64,000 nucleotides of DNA from Verrucomicrobiaceae bacterium (GTDB lineage: Bacteria; Verrucomicrobiota; Verrucomicrobiia; Verrucomicrobiales; Verrucomicrobiaceae). The stretch is from assembly GCA_947466075.1 (NCBI GenBank), contig CANIBP010000001.1, positions 496,001 through 560,000 on the forward strand, in the 5' to 3' direction. How positions within the stretch are numbered: position 1 is the stretch's first letter; every line of letters starts with the position of its first letter. A program made the translations under genes and the position numbers. The notes under the pieces are model-generated. The model worked only from the letters and a program-made list of their open reading frames with translations. It was not told the DNA's origin and did not search any database. Of this stretch, positions 23,999-33,229 are shown piece after piece.

Positions 23999-24984
23999 AC
24001 TTTACCCGTAACTGTCTCGGCAGCCTCGCCAAGTGCCGCATCCTCGTCATCGGAGACGTGATGCTCGATCACTTCATCTGGGGCCACGTCCGCCGCATCT
24101 CGCCGGAGGCACCGGTGCCGATAGTCGAGGTGACGAGAGAAGAATTCTATCCTGGTGGTGCCGCCAACGTCGCTCGTAACATCTCACCCTTCTCGCCTCA
24201 CACCCATCTCATGGGTCGCGTCGGCAAAGATATGGCCGCCGACAAGCTGCGCGCACTCCTGATCGAAGACCAAGTCGATCCCGCTCCGCTGCTCATTCAC
24301 GCAACACTCCCCACGATCTCCAAGGCTCGCGTCTCTGCCCGTCAGCAGCAGATCGTTCGCGTTGACCGCGAAAAATTATTACCGCTGACCGATGACGAAC
24401 TCGCCGAGATCGACAAGCGCCTGCGCCAAATGGCACCGAATCTCGACGCCATCATCCTCGAGGACTATGGCAAGGGCTTTGTCACGACACCGCTCATGCA
24501 GTTGATCGCCAAGATCGCCGCTGAGCACAAACTCATCGTCACCGTCGATCCTTCACCACGCAATCCTCTCCCGTGGGCCGGCGTTTCGCTCGTGAAGCCG
24601 AATCGCCTCGAAGCCTTTGCCGCCGCCGGCCTCGAAGACCACCTGCTGCCCGAAGCTCCGCTCGAAAACAAAGAACTCCTCGAAGTCGGCCGCGTCCTGC
24701 TTGCCAAATGGAATGTAGCCAGCGTACTCGTCACACTCGGCGAACACGGCATGATGCTTTTTGAACGTGACAAAGCTCCGCATCACATTCCAACGCGTGC
24801 GCGTGAAGTCTTCGATGTCTCCGGCGCAGGCGACACTGCCATCGCCCTACTCACACTCGCCCTCGCAGCAGGCTTCACACTTCAAGACGCTGCCGAAATC
24901 TCCAACCACGCCAGCGGCATCGTCGTCGGCAAGCTCGGCACCGCCACGTTGACGCCCGACGAGCTTCTTGCAGCTTTCTCATAA
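23995..24984 (+). CDS. hldA: D-glycero-beta-D-manno-heptose-7-phosphate kinase
   Basis: A 329-residue PfkB/ribokinase-family kinase, equal to the N-terminal half of E. coli HldE (RfaE domain I). Visible: RILVIGDVMLDHFIWGHVRRISPEAP, FYPGGAANVARNIS, VDREKLLPL, ILEDYGKGFVT, DPSPRNPLPW, LVTLGEHGMMLF and the ATP/catalytic motif DVSGAGDTAIALLTLALAAG. It phosphorylates heptose-7-phosphate to the 1,7-bisphosphate for ADP-heptose in LPS core. The adenylyltransferase domain (HldC) is absent and not elsewhere in the window. Overlaps aroG by 4 bp; gmhA follows after 1 bp. Confidence 0.92.
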   Translation: MNFTRNCLGSLAKCRILVIGDVMLDHFIWGHVRRISPEAPVPIVEVTREEFYPGGAANVARNISPFSPHTHLMGRVGKDMAADKLRALLIEDQVDPAPLLIHATLPTISKARVSARQQQIVRVDREKLLPLTDDELAEIDKRLRQMAPNLDAIILEDYGKGFVTTPLMQLIAKIAAEHKLIVTVDPSPRNPLPWAGVSLVKPNRLEAFAAAGLEDHLLPEAPLENKELLEVGRVLLAKWNVASVLVTLGEHGMMLFERDKAPHHIPTRAREVFDVSGAGDTAIALLTLALAAGFTLQDAAEISNHASGIVVGKLGTATLTPDELLAAFS

Positions 24985-24985
24985 C

Positions 24986-25567
24986 ATGAGCACCGATTTT
25001 CCCTCCCTTTTCAAAACGCACCTCAGCGAGCATCAAGACGCCATCGCCAAACTCAGTGCGATGAGTGATCAAATCGCCCCGCTGGCCGAAGCTTGGCTTA
25101 CCGCGCTGCGAAACGGCAAAAAAATCATCTTCTTCGGCAACGGAGGCAGCGCCGCCGACGCGCAGCATCTCGCCGCTGAACTCGTCGTACGTTACCGCAT
25201 CAATCGTCCCCCTCTCGCCGGACTCGCTTTGACCACCGACACTTCGATCCTCACGGCGCACAGTAATGACTTCGGCTACGACACCGTCTTCTCGCGTCAG
25301 ATCGAAGCGCTTGCCCAGCCCGGTGATGTCGTCCTCGGCATCTCAACCTCCGGCACGAGTAAAAACGTCCTTCTCGCGCTTCAAGCCGCCAACAATCGCG
25401 GCTGCGTCACCATCGCTTTCACGGGCGAAAAAGGTGCGGACTGTGCCGCTGAAGCCAAACTCAGCTTCAAAGCTCCGTCCGCAATCACCGCACGCGTCCA
25501 GGAATGCCACCTCCTCATCGGGCATCTCCTCTGCGATGTCGCGGAGCAAAGCTTCACGGCAGCTTAA
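24986..25567 (+). CDS. gmhA: Phosphoheptose isomerase
   Basis: A 193-residue SIS-fold isomerase making D-glycero-D-manno-heptose-7-phosphate from sedoheptulose-7-phosphate, the first step to ADP-heptose. Landmarks: IIFFGNGGSAADAQHLAAELVVRY, the substrate and zinc loop; LGISTSGTSKNVLLALQAA, the second sugar-phosphate loop; and VQECHLLIGHLLCDVAEQ, holding the catalytic Glu and zinc His. ATG 24986 gives the family's usual length; the TTG at 24968 would lie inside hldA. Forms an ADP-heptose pair with hldA. Confidence 0.95.
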   Translation: MSTDFPSLFKTHLSEHQDAIAKLSAMSDQIAPLAEAWLTALRNGKKIIFFGNGGSAADAQHLAAELVVRYRINRPPLAGLALTTDTSILTAHSNDFGYDTVFSRQIEALAQPGDVVLGISTSGTSKNVLLALQAANNRGCVTIAFTGEKGADCAAEAKLSFKAPSAITARVQECHLLIGHLLCDVAEQSFTAA

Positions 25568-25588
25568 CGCCCGCCACTCGCGTCCTTC

Positions 25589-26890
25589 ATGGTCGCAGGC
25601 AGTCACATCCTCAAAACGCTCTCGCTGGCGACGACGCTGCGCATGGCACGCCTGTTGTTGAGCCTCGCGCTCACCTGTGCGCTCGCACGTCATCTCGGCG
25701 GCAGCGGATTCGGCCAGATCGCCGTCGCCATGGCGCTCGTTTCGATCTTGCTGAGCGTCGGTGAACTCGGCTTCGCCCGCTACACCGTGCGCGAGTTGAT
25801 GAAACCCGGCAGTGATCAATCCACCGTGCTCGGCACCACGATCACCGCACGCTTCATCGTTTCTGCGGCACTGTTCGTCGGTCTCATCGCCTGGATCGGC
25901 TGGCGCAAACCCGAAGGTGCGTTGCTGCTCATCGTCTATGGCACACAACTCCTCACCAATCCCGCCACCGAGACACTTGCGTGGCTGGAAGCCCACGGAC
26001 ACGTTGCCAATGCCGTCATCGCGCAATTCATCGGTTTCATCGTCAGTACCGTCTGCATCGCACTCGGTATTTGGAATCATGCCCCGCTGTGGTTCTTCGC
26101 ACTGACGTATGCGCTCGAAGGCTGGATCTTCATTGCCTTATGCTGCGGCGTCTTCTGGCGTCACGGCGGTCGCATTCTGCCACGTGCGTTTACGTTTCAA
26201 CGCGCATTCTCTCTTGTCAGCCGTTCCTGGCCCGAACTCGCCTCCCAGGCCGCGCTCATCCTGCTGTTTCGTCTCGACACCATGATGATTCAATGGCTGC
26301 GCGGCACTGAAGAAGCCGGCATCTACGGCGCGGCGGTGCGTGTCTCCGAAATGGCTTATTTCATCCCCGGCATCCTCGCCACACTGTTTCTGCCACGCTT
26401 GATGGAAGCCCGTCAAAACAACACCGCGCTGTATGAAAAGCGTGTGGTCGATTATCTCTCTACCTCAGTCATTCTCGCATTCGTCGTGGCTACCGGACTT
26501 CTCATTCTCTCGCCCTGGATGTCCACCGCCTTTGGCAGCGAATTCGCCCGCAGTGGCGAAATGCTCCGCGTGCATGCCTGGGCCTTCATCCCGTTTGCTG
26601 TCGGCATCGCACGCACGCAGATCCTCACTGTCGAAGACCGCCTCGCCGACAATCTCACCTCCGTCATCCTCGCCGTGGTCATCAATGTATGGCTGAACAT
26701 GGAATGGATTCCCACGCATGGCGGCATCGGCGCCGCGTGGGCCACGCTCGTCTCCTACACGCTCGCGTGGATCATCTGGACCTACTGCTCCCCTGGTTTG
26801 CGTCGGCACGTCTCCGGTTTCATGACGCGTGCGTTCGTCGGTCTGCCGCGTTTCACGCTGCTGCGCGTGCGTGCGCTGCTGCACGCTTAA
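25589..26890 (+). CDS. Polysaccharide flippase (Wzx/RfbX-like)
   Basis: A 433-residue polytopic membrane protein with about twelve hydrophobic helices, of the MOP/polysaccharide transport family. The opening LSLATTLRMARLLLSLALTCALARHLGGSGFGQIAVAMAL (landmark region 11-50) has the LGxxxFGxxA motif after the first helix. Expected to flip undecaprenyl-linked repeat units across the inner membrane. It follows gmhA by 21 bp and is followed 4 bp later by the ligase/polymerase gene, an O-antigen or exopolysaccharide cluster order. Confidence 0.85.
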   Translation: MVAGSHILKTLSLATTLRMARLLLSLALTCALARHLGGSGFGQIAVAMALVSILLSVGELGFARYTVRELMKPGSDQSTVLGTTITARFIVSAALFVGLIAWIGWRKPEGALLLIVYGTQLLTNPATETLAWLEAHGHVANAVIAQFIGFIVSTVCIALGIWNHAPLWFFALTYALEGWIFIALCCGVFWRHGGRILPRAFTFQRAFSLVSRSWPELASQAALILLFRLDTMMIQWLRGTEEAGIYGAAVRVSEMAYFIPGILATLFLPRLMEARQNNTALYEKRVVDYLSTSVILAFVVATGLLILSPWMSTAFGSEFARSGEMLRVHAWAFIPFAVGIARTQILTVEDRLADNLTSVILAVVINVWLNMEWIPTHGGIGAAWATLVSYTLAWIIWTYCSPGLRRHVSGFMTRAFVGLPRFTLLRVRALLHA

Positions 26891-26894
26891 TTTT

Positions 26895-28454
26895 ATGCAA
26901 GGCAAGGCATTCATCATCTTCCTCGGCGGACTTGGCGCCGTTTATGTGCTGCTCTCAGTGCTGCTTGATGGCGGCAATTCCATTGGCGCTCTCGCCCAGT
27001 TCCTCTCCATCGGTTTCTGCATCCTTGCCATCGCGCAACCACGCGCCGCGCTCTACCTGATGGTCATTTTCGCCGGCTACAGCGACCTGCTGAAGCGCAT
27101 GATGGTCTTCGACGGCCACGTCACCATGAACGACGTCATGTGGGTGCGCGCGCTGTGCCCGCTCACACTCGCCGGCATCTGCCTCGGCACGCTGGCACGT
27201 TCATTGCACGACGGCAGCCTGCATCAACGCCGCAAACTCATCTCGCTCCTTGTCTGCATCCTCGGCTTCATCGTTTCCGCCGTCTCCGCACTTCGCAGCG
27301 GTGGTGGCTTCAATGCGGCCGCCACCCAGCTCGCCGACGGTGCCGCCTACATGTTCCTGCTGTTCGTCGTGCCCTGCGTTTTCCGCACGCCGGAGCAAAT
27401 CATCGCCTTCATCAAATACTGCCTCATCATTTTCATCCCCGTCGCTCTCTACGGCCTCAAGCAGCAGATCTTCGGCCTCAGCGACTTTGAAATCGAGTAC
27501 CTGCGCTCCGGTCTCACCGTGCTCTCGAAACACCTCGACGACGTGCGCCCGCGTCCCTTCTCCACGCTCGTGGACAGCTCGCCCTTCGGCACCAGTTGCG
27601 CCATCTGCGCCTGCCTTGCCCTCATGGTGCGCCGTCATCATCGCGACACTGGCACGCGCACCTGGGGCATGATGAGCTTCGTGCTCTTTGGCCTCTTCGT
27701 CGCCGGTTGTGTCGCCAGCATGACCCGCTTTGCCAATTTGAACTGGGCCTTGCCGCTGCTGCTCCTGCCCGTGCTGCGCAGCGCCCGTGGCACCGCCGCA
27801 CTCTATGCATCCGTCACCGCATTGTTCTTCACCGCCTGCATCTTCGCGCAGGATCTGATCAACGGTGTCACCAAGCTCACGCTCTGGGCGCTCGAAAACT
27901 TCGGTGGCACTGCCATCGGCGAACAATTCGCCCGCTTCTGGACCATCTGCGACCGCCTCGAAGGCATGCACGACCTCGCGCACAATCCGCTCATGTGGAC
28001 CATGTTCGGCTACGGCACCAAAGGCGCCTCCGACATGCATGAGGCGCACATGGTCGCCAGTCATGATCTCATCTCGAACCTGCTGCTCGAGATCGGCTGG
28101 CTGCCGCTCAGCCTCCTCCTCATCGTCGCCGCGCTCGCGTTGCATTCCTTCCACCGCAGCGTGCTCAGCCTGCGCGGCACGCCCACCTTTAGCATCTGTC
28201 TGTGGATGATCGGCATCGAGTTCGGCCTTCTCGTTCACAACGTCTTCGCCGGCAACGTCACCTCCACCTTCCCGGTGAACTTCTTCTGCTGGTTCATCGC
28301 CGGTGCCTTGAACGCCTGCATCATTCATCAGGAAAGCCTGCGCGTGAAACAACGCCTGCCGGTACAACCTGCGCCGCAGCCGGTGCATCTGCATCATCCA
28401 GCCTTCGCTCGCGCTCAAACCGTGCCGTTCAATCGCACCCTGCCACATGGCTGA
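26895..28454 (+). CDS. O-antigen ligase/polymerase-like membrane protein
   Basis: A 519-residue polytopic protein with about eleven to twelve membrane helices and a large periplasmic loop toward the C-terminal half (from ERFARFWTICDR-like sequence through MWTMFGYGTKGASDMHEAHMVASHDLI). The last has the His and the G-x-x-x-x...H-S/N pattern of the Wzy_C/WaaL domain (PF04932). It should ligate or polymerise undecaprenyl-linked glycans in the periplasm. Start ATG 26895 is 4 bp after the flippase stop. The stop overlaps the following glycosyltransferase by 8 bp. Ligase versus polymerase is not decidable from sequence alone. Confidence 0.78.
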   Translation: MQGKAFIIFLGGLGAVYVLLSVLLDGGNSIGALAQFLSIGFCILAIAQPRAALYLMVIFAGYSDLLKRMMVFDGHVTMNDVMWVRALCPLTLAGICLGTLARSLHDGSLHQRRKLISLLVCILGFIVSAVSALRSGGGFNAAATQLADGAAYMFLLFVVPCVFRTPEQIIAFIKYCLIIFIPVALYGLKQQIFGLSDFEIEYLRSGLTVLSKHLDDVRPRPFSTLVDSSPFGTSCAICACLALMVRRHHRDTGTRTWGMMSFVLFGLFVAGCVASMTRFANLNWALPLLLLPVLRSARGTAALYASVTALFFTACIFAQDLINGVTKLTLWALENFGGTAIGEQFARFWTICDRLEGMHDLAHNPLMWTMFGYGTKGASDMHEAHMVASHDLISNLLLEIGWLPLSLLLIVAALALHSFHRSVLSLRGTPTFSICLWMIGIEFGLLVHNVFAGNVTSTFPVNFFCWFIAGALNACIIHQESLRVKQRLPVQPAPQPVHLHHPAFARAQTVPFNRTLPHG

Positions 28455-29550
28455 TTCATCCCAGCTCATCGTCCTCGCTCCCTACGCCCTGCGCGACTGG
28501 AGCGGCAGACCACGTCGCTACCTCGATCCGGCACCGATGCCGTTTCGTAGCAAAGCCCTCGTCGGCTCATGGTTTCAAAACGACGAGCAACTCGAACGCG
28601 ACTACCACCGCCGCCAGCGCGGCACCGCACGTCGCATGGCCGACGCGTTCCGCCTCATCGTCTGCAACTACGCCACCCTACATCGTGCGCGCATGATCTA
28701 CTGCCTCGACGGCATGCATTACGCGCTCCTGCTCATGCTCGCGCGTTTCGGCATGTTCCGCACCGAAGGCAAAATCATCCGTCGCGTCGCCTTTCACGAC
28801 ACCGCATGGCAAAACCTCGCCGCGAAACTACACGCCGCTCCTGCCGCCTTCCAAATCGAGTGCATCACGCACGAGCAGTTTGCCTCCGCCGCGAAACATC
28901 TCGGCGCACATCGCGTCATCTCGCGTCCGTGGAAGATCGACATCGGCTGGTTTCAGCCTGCACCCGATGCGCTGCATTTCCGTGCCCTGCTGCCTGGAAA
29001 TATCAGCCGCGACGAATCCATCGTCCCACCGCTGCTTCACAGCGGCATCTCCATCACGCGCATCGCCCGTTCGGACTCATTGCAAACCGGTTTCGCCGCC
29101 GAAATCGCCGATCCGCGCTTCGAACTCGTCACCAACGCCTCGCATCGCGAATATCTCGAGCATCTGCACGCCGCGCCCGCTGTTTTTCTGCCCATCGTTC
29201 CCTGCGACGGCTCCGCCGGCCTCACCGCCGCATTGGAAGCCATCGCCGCGGGCATTCCTGTTCTCGCCAATCGCAGCATGGGACTCACCGAACTTTTTGC
29301 CGAGTGCCAGTATCCCGTGCCGATGCTCGACAACCTCGATCCCGCTGCCTGGGCGCATGCCTATCGTCAGATCGAAGAGCAGCACGAATCACCCGAATTC
29401 AACGAAGCACTCGAACACTCGCGCCACCTGCTGCTCAGGCACCACCGCATCCTGCCTGCGGGCGACGACTGGACTCAAATTTTCGCCGCAGCATGTGCCG
29501 CCGAATCGCCCGCTTGCGAAACCCATCTGCGCGAAGCCTCCACCGCATGA
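28447..29550 (+). CDS. Glycosyltransferase, GT-B-like
   Basis: A 367-residue protein whose C-terminal half has the GT-B nucleotide-sugar fold: VTNASHREYLEHLHAAPAVFLP, then PCDGSAGLTAALEAIAAGIPVLANRSMGLTE, which matches the E-x7-E acceptor/donor loop of GT4-like enzymes. The N-terminal half is less conserved. It probably adds a sugar to the lipid-linked precursor on the cytoplasmic face. Overlaps the preceding ligase gene by 8 bp and is overlapped by the next glycosyltransferase (ATGA). Confidence 0.7.
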   Translation: MADSSQLIVLAPYALRDWSGRPRRYLDPAPMPFRSKALVGSWFQNDEQLERDYHRRQRGTARRMADAFRLIVCNYATLHRARMIYCLDGMHYALLLMLARFGMFRTEGKIIRRVAFHDTAWQNLAAKLHAAPAAFQIECITHEQFASAAKHLGAHRVISRPWKIDIGWFQPAPDALHFRALLPGNISRDESIVPPLLHSGISITRIARSDSLQTGFAAEIADPRFELVTNASHREYLEHLHAAPAVFLPIVPCDGSAGLTAALEAIAAGIPVLANRSMGLTELFAECQYPVPMLDNLDPAAWAHAYRQIEEQHESPEFNEALEHSRHLLLRHHRILPAGDDWTQIFAAACAAESPACETHLREASTA

Positions 29551-30698
29551 GACCCGGCCTGCTGCTCATCAGCCATGCCTACGCCGCGCTCGAAAACCGC
29601 AAGAAGCTCCAGGTGCTCGCCGCGCATTTCGATCTCGTCTGCGTCACCTCCACCATCGAGCAGCGCACCATCCTCGGCCGTCCGTCATCCGATTTCGATA
29701 ACGACACCGATGAACCCGCACGCAGCTACCAGCTCATCCGCCTGCCACGTTGCGGCAGTAGCGACACGACCTTCCGCTACTCTGGCCTCGCCGCCGTCAT
29801 GCGCTCACGCCGCTTCGATGTCATCCTCGTCGAAAACGAACCTTGGGCCTTCATCTGCTGGCAGACACGCTTCTGGAAGTCATTGCTGCAACGCCATGCT
29901 CTCTTCGGCGAATTCACCTGGGAAAACGTCGAACGTCCCGGCTGGAAAGGCTTCATCCTCGCTTGCATCTACCGCGCCATGACGATGACGACCGATTTCA
30001 TCATCGCGGGCAATCAAGCCGCCGCCAAACTCGTGCAACGTCGCGGCGCACGCTCCAACAACGTGCTCGTTGCTCCACAACTCGGCGTCGATCTCACCAA
30101 TCATCAGCCCGCATCACCCGCTGAGCGTCGCGAACTGCGCAAAGCCCAAGGCTTGCCTGAAGACGCCTTCATCATCGGCTACTGCGGTCGTTTGACCGAG
30201 GAAAAGGGCCTCAAGGATCTGCTGCAAGCCTGCGACGAATTGGGAAACGTTCATCTCGCCATCCTCGGCTCCGGCAAACTCGAAGCTTGGCTCAAAGAGA
30301 AGTCGCAATCACGCCCATGGCTTCACGCGCTGCCACCGCGCCCGCATTTCGAGATCCCCAACTTCCTGCGCTGCCTCAATGTCTTCGTGCTCGGCAGCAA
30401 ACCCGTCCGCACCATGCAACTCTGTTGGGAAGAACAATTCGGCCATGTTCTCATCGAAGCCATGGCCTGCGGCGTCACCACCCTCGGCTCCAGCAGCGGT
30501 GCCATCCCCGAAGTCATCGGCCACGACGAGGCCATCTTCCCTCATGGCGATGCCAAAGCACTCGTTGACCGCATTCGCCATGTGATGAACGGCGCCAATC
30601 TCGCGCAAAGCCAGCTCGCGCACACCCGCACACTCTACACGCACGATGCCGTCGCTGCACAGTGGGCCACGTTCATCCAGAAACAGCTCGCCGCATGA
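29547..30698 (+). CDS. Glycosyltransferase family 4 protein
   Basis: A 383-residue GT-B glycosyltransferase. Start ATG 29547 (MRPGLLLISHAYAALENRKK) overlaps the previous stop in ATGA; the open frame upstream of it merely overlaps the preceding gene. The C-terminal GT1/GT4 domain includes IIGYCGRLTEEKGLKDLLQA, VHLAILGSGKLEAWL and EEQFGHVLIEAMACGVTTLGSSSGAIPEVIG (landmark, E-x7-E motif). Retaining transfer from a nucleotide sugar is expected. It belongs to the envelope glycan cluster; donor and acceptor unknown. Confidence 0.85.
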   Translation: MRPGLLLISHAYAALENRKKLQVLAAHFDLVCVTSTIEQRTILGRPSSDFDNDTDEPARSYQLIRLPRCGSSDTTFRYSGLAAVMRSRRFDVILVENEPWAFICWQTRFWKSLLQRHALFGEFTWENVERPGWKGFILACIYRAMTMTTDFIIAGNQAAAKLVQRRGARSNNVLVAPQLGVDLTNHQPASPAERRELRKAQGLPEDAFIIGYCGRLTEEKGLKDLLQACDELGNVHLAILGSGKLEAWLKEKSQSRPWLHALPPRPHFEIPNFLRCLNVFVLGSKPVRTMQLCWEEQFGHVLIEAMACGVTTLGSSSGAIPEVIGHDEAIFPHGDAKALVDRIRHVMNGANLAQSQLAHTRTLYTHDAVAAQWATFIQKQLAA

Positions 30699-31429
30699 GC
30701 ACTTACCGCGACATCCTCTACGGCAACTACTCCGCCTCCTTCGGCGAGCAAAAAGCCCTTGATGCCAGCGTGCAGCACGCGCAATACGAAGCCACCTACG
30801 ATGCGCTGCCCACAAACCGCGACGCCGCCATCGCTGATCTCGGCTGTGGCAAAGGCGAATGGCTCGGCTGGATGGCATTCAAAGGCTTCACCAAACTCAC
30901 CGGCGTCGATCTTTCGCCATCCGATCTCGCCATCGCGCGTCAAAGCGATCCCACCCGCACTTGGATCGAAGAAAACGTCATCACCTTCCTCGAATCCCAA
31001 ACCGCCGCCTTCGATCTTCTGCACGCCAAGGACATCATCGAGCACTTCACCAAAGACGAGTTCATCCATTTCCTCACCGCCGCCAAAAACGCGCTCAAAC
31101 CTGGTGGTGAACTGTGGCTGCTGACCTTCAACACGCAGAGCCCGCTCTCATCCGCCATTCGCTACGGCGACTTCACCCACGAAATCGGCCTCACGCCCGC
31201 CAGCATGGCCCAATGCCTCCGCGCCTGTGGCTTCACCCACATCTCCGTTCAAGGCCGCCATTACTGCTCCAAGTCCATCAGCGGTCAGATTCGCCGCATC
31301 CTCGGCCAGATCGTCTTCCAATTCGCCCGCCTGCTCCTGAAAATCCGCCACGGCGATGCGCCGAAGGAACGCGCCATCGACCTGCACTGCACGCAGCCCG
31401 ATTTGTTCACGATGGCCTGCAAAGTTTGA
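30695..31429 (+). CDS. SAM-dependent methyltransferase (class I)
   Basis: A 244-residue class I methyltransferase. Motif I is IADLGCGKGEWLGWMA (SAM-binding GxGxG variant), then LTGVDLSPSDLAIARQ, and FDLLHAKDIIEHFTKDE as post-motif II, with NALKPGGELWLLTFN as motif III. Start ATG 30695 overlaps the preceding glycosyltransferase stop. Its end overlaps by 23 bp, tail to tail, with the convergent GT9 gene. It probably methylates a sugar or lipid-linked intermediate; target unknown. Confidence 0.8.
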   Translation: MSTYRDILYGNYSASFGEQKALDASVQHAQYEATYDALPTNRDAAIADLGCGKGEWLGWMAFKGFTKLTGVDLSPSDLAIARQSDPTRTWIEENVITFLESQTAAFDLLHAKDIIEHFTKDEFIHFLTAAKNALKPGGELWLLTFNTQSPLSSAIRYGDFTHEIGLTPASMAQCLRACGFTHISVQGRHYCSKSISGQIRRILGQIVFQFARLLLKIRHGDAPKERAIDLHCTQPDLFTMACKV

Positions 31430-32384
31430 TCACCCGCTCATGCACCGCATCGATGCTCCAGCGATTCAAGCACGCCATCGGTGTCTGCGTGTTCAGACAG
31501 CGGTTCGCCGGCTTCGTGGCGCCGTCGCACGGCTGGCAGCTCAATCGCGGCTCACGCAGCAGATCAAACTTTTCGAGATGCCACACCGGATCCCAGCGTG
31601 GCGAGGAAGGCCCGATCAAAATGACTCCCGGCGTGCCACAAGCCGACGCGATGTGCATCGGACCCGAATTGTTGCCCACAAACAGCTTCGCGCCTGCAAC
31701 CACGCGTACCAGTTCATCCAGCGTGCTCGTCTTCACTCGCTGCACCGCGTCACTCAAACCAGTATCGTCCGCTTGATCAATCCAACGCACTGCATGCGTC
31801 TTCGCCAGCCGGTTCGCCAGTTCGACGAAGTTTCGCAGCGGCCAGCGCTGATACTCACGGCTCGCACCCGCATGAATCACGATCGCACCCGATTCATCGC
31901 GGCCAAACGCGTTCAAATCCGGCGCGGGCATGAATTCCGGGAGTTCAAACTTCGATCTGGCGATACGCCAGTTGTGCGCGGCAACCGATTCATCTTCTTG
32001 CATCGCCACACGATGATGCAGCAGGAAATTCAGCTTCACATGCGGAGTTTGAGGGCCACCACACTGCTTCGCGCTCAAACGCGCCAGCAGATGCGCCACG
32101 TTGCCCTGATCATCACCGAGCAAACAGGCATCCGGCTTCAATCCACGAAGCTGGGCCGCCATTTGCATCAAACGCCACGGCTGACGCCACGCTGCATTGA
32201 ACTTGGCCGTTGCAAACACACGCAGCTCAACCTGCGGGCAGCAGACTTCATACAACCGCGCCGCTGTCGGGCTCGTCAGCACCACGATGCGCCAGTCGGG
32301 ATGTGTCGTGACCAACGACTGCACAACCGGCAGGAACACGACGTTGTCGCCGAGTTGGTTCACTTTGAAAACGAGCAGTGTCAT
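31407..32384 (-). CDS. Glycosyltransferase family 9 (heptosyltransferase-like)
   Basis: A 325-residue GT9 protein similar to LPS heptosyltransferases WaaC/WaaF. N-terminal FKVNQLGDNVVFLPVVQSL is the GDxxxxxP motif of the acceptor loop; the C-terminal donor part has IVIHAGASREYQRWPLRNFVELA and LFVGNNSGPMHIASACGTPGVIL (landmarks). With hldA and gmhA in the same region, ADP-heptose is a plausible donor. It is the only leftward gene within the cluster, convergent with the preceding methyltransferase and divergent from the next one. Confidence 0.88.
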   Translation of the reverse strand: MTLLVFKVNQLGDNVVFLPVVQSLVTTHPDWRIVVLTSPTAARLYEVCCPQVELRVFATAKFNAAWRQPWRLMQMAAQLRGLKPDACLLGDDQGNVAHLLARLSAKQCGGPQTPHVKLNFLLHHRVAMQEDESVAAHNWRIARSKFELPEFMPAPDLNAFGRDESGAIVIHAGASREYQRWPLRNFVELANRLAKTHAVRWIDQADDTGLSDAVQRVKTSTLDELVRVVAGAKLFVGNNSGPMHIASACGTPGVILIGPSSPRWDPVWHLEKFDLLREPRLSCQPCDGATKPANRCLNTQTPMACLNRWSIDAVHERVIKLCRPS

Positions 32385-32434
32385 GCGTGTGCGACTCTTC
32401 CATCACCCGCGCTGAACACGCAACGACTTGTGTC

Positions 32435-33229
32435 ATGAGCACATCCCCGTCATGTCCCGCCTGTGATGCCCATGCCGCCGCCGATCTCGGCCAGGCCGGT
32501 GTTTGCCATCTCTGGCGCTGCGCCTGCGGCCTCGTCTTTGCCGACCGCGCCACTTGGCGTGATCCTTATTCCAACAAAGACTACTACGATCCAGCGCATC
32601 AACCGGAAGAGCACTACCCGCTGCAACCCACCGCCACGGAGCGGGATCGCATCGTCACCGTGCAACGCTTTGCCCAATCTGGCCGCCTGCTCGATTTCGG
32701 CGGCGGCATTGGCCGCACCGGGCTCGCAGCGCATGCGGCAGGCTTCCAAACCATCGTGCTCGAAGACAGCCATAAGGCGGTAAGTGATGGCAAAACGCAT
32801 CATCCCGAGATCGAGTGGCTCGAATCCAAAACGATCCCCGACAGCATCGCTGACGGCAGTCTGGATGTGATCACCCTGTTTCATGTGCTGGAGCATCTGA
32901 CCGAGCCGCGCACCGTGCTGGCTCAGATTCATCGCAAGCTGCGCCCCGGCGGGCTGCTCGTCATCGAAGTGCCGAACTGGGGCAGCCACGTGCGTCGGTT
33001 GCGCGGCCTGCACTGGCAGTTCGTGCTCGATCATCATGTGAATCACTTCACTGCGGCCAGTTTGACTCGTCTGGTCGGAAAATCCGGCTTCAAACTTGGT
33101 GCCGTCGAGTTCCGCCGCACCTTCGCCGTCAACGAAACGCAAGGATGGAAGGAACCGCTGAAGAAACTGCTGTGTCTGCTCGGTTTCGGCGACATCCTGC
33201 GCTGTTCCTTCCTCAAATCGAATTCATGA
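32435..33229 (+). CDS. Zinc-ribbon SAM-dependent methyltransferase
   Basis: A 264-residue methyltransferase with an N-terminal zinc ribbon: CPACDAH and, after 13 residues, CHLWRCACGLVF, so Cys-x2-Cys twice. The SAM site reads GRLLDFGGGIGRTGLAAHAAGF, then DVITLFHVLEHLTEPRTVLAQ and KLRPGGLLVIEVPNWGS. This two-part family (class I methyltransferase plus C-terminal part) is frequent in polysaccharide loci. Start ATG 32435. Its stop overlaps the exosortase start (ATGA). Confidence 0.83.
   Translation: MSTSPSCPACDAHAAADLGQAGVCHLWRCACGLVFADRATWRDPYSNKDYYDPAHQPEEHYPLQPTATERDRIVTVQRFAQSGRLLDFGGGIGRTGLAAHAAGFQTIVLEDSHKAVSDGKTHHPEIEWLESKTIPDSIADGSLDVITLFHVLEHLTEPRTVLAQIHRKLRPGGLLVIEVPNWGSHVRRLRGLHWQFVLDHHVNHFTAASLTRLVGKSGFKLGAVEFRRTFAVNETQGWKEPLKKLLCLLGFGDILRCSFLKSNS

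Noticed and set aside
27201..28469. 422-codon antisense frame opposite the O-antigen ligase gene
   Set aside because: Mirror image of a high-GC gene; His/Glu-rich product with no domain, while the plus strand gives a coherent membrane protein.
28569..29546. N-terminal extension of the GT4 glycosyltransferase to 709 residues
   Set aside because: The first 326 residues are the Arg/His-rich shadow of the preceding gene; the real start is the ATGA overlap at 29547.
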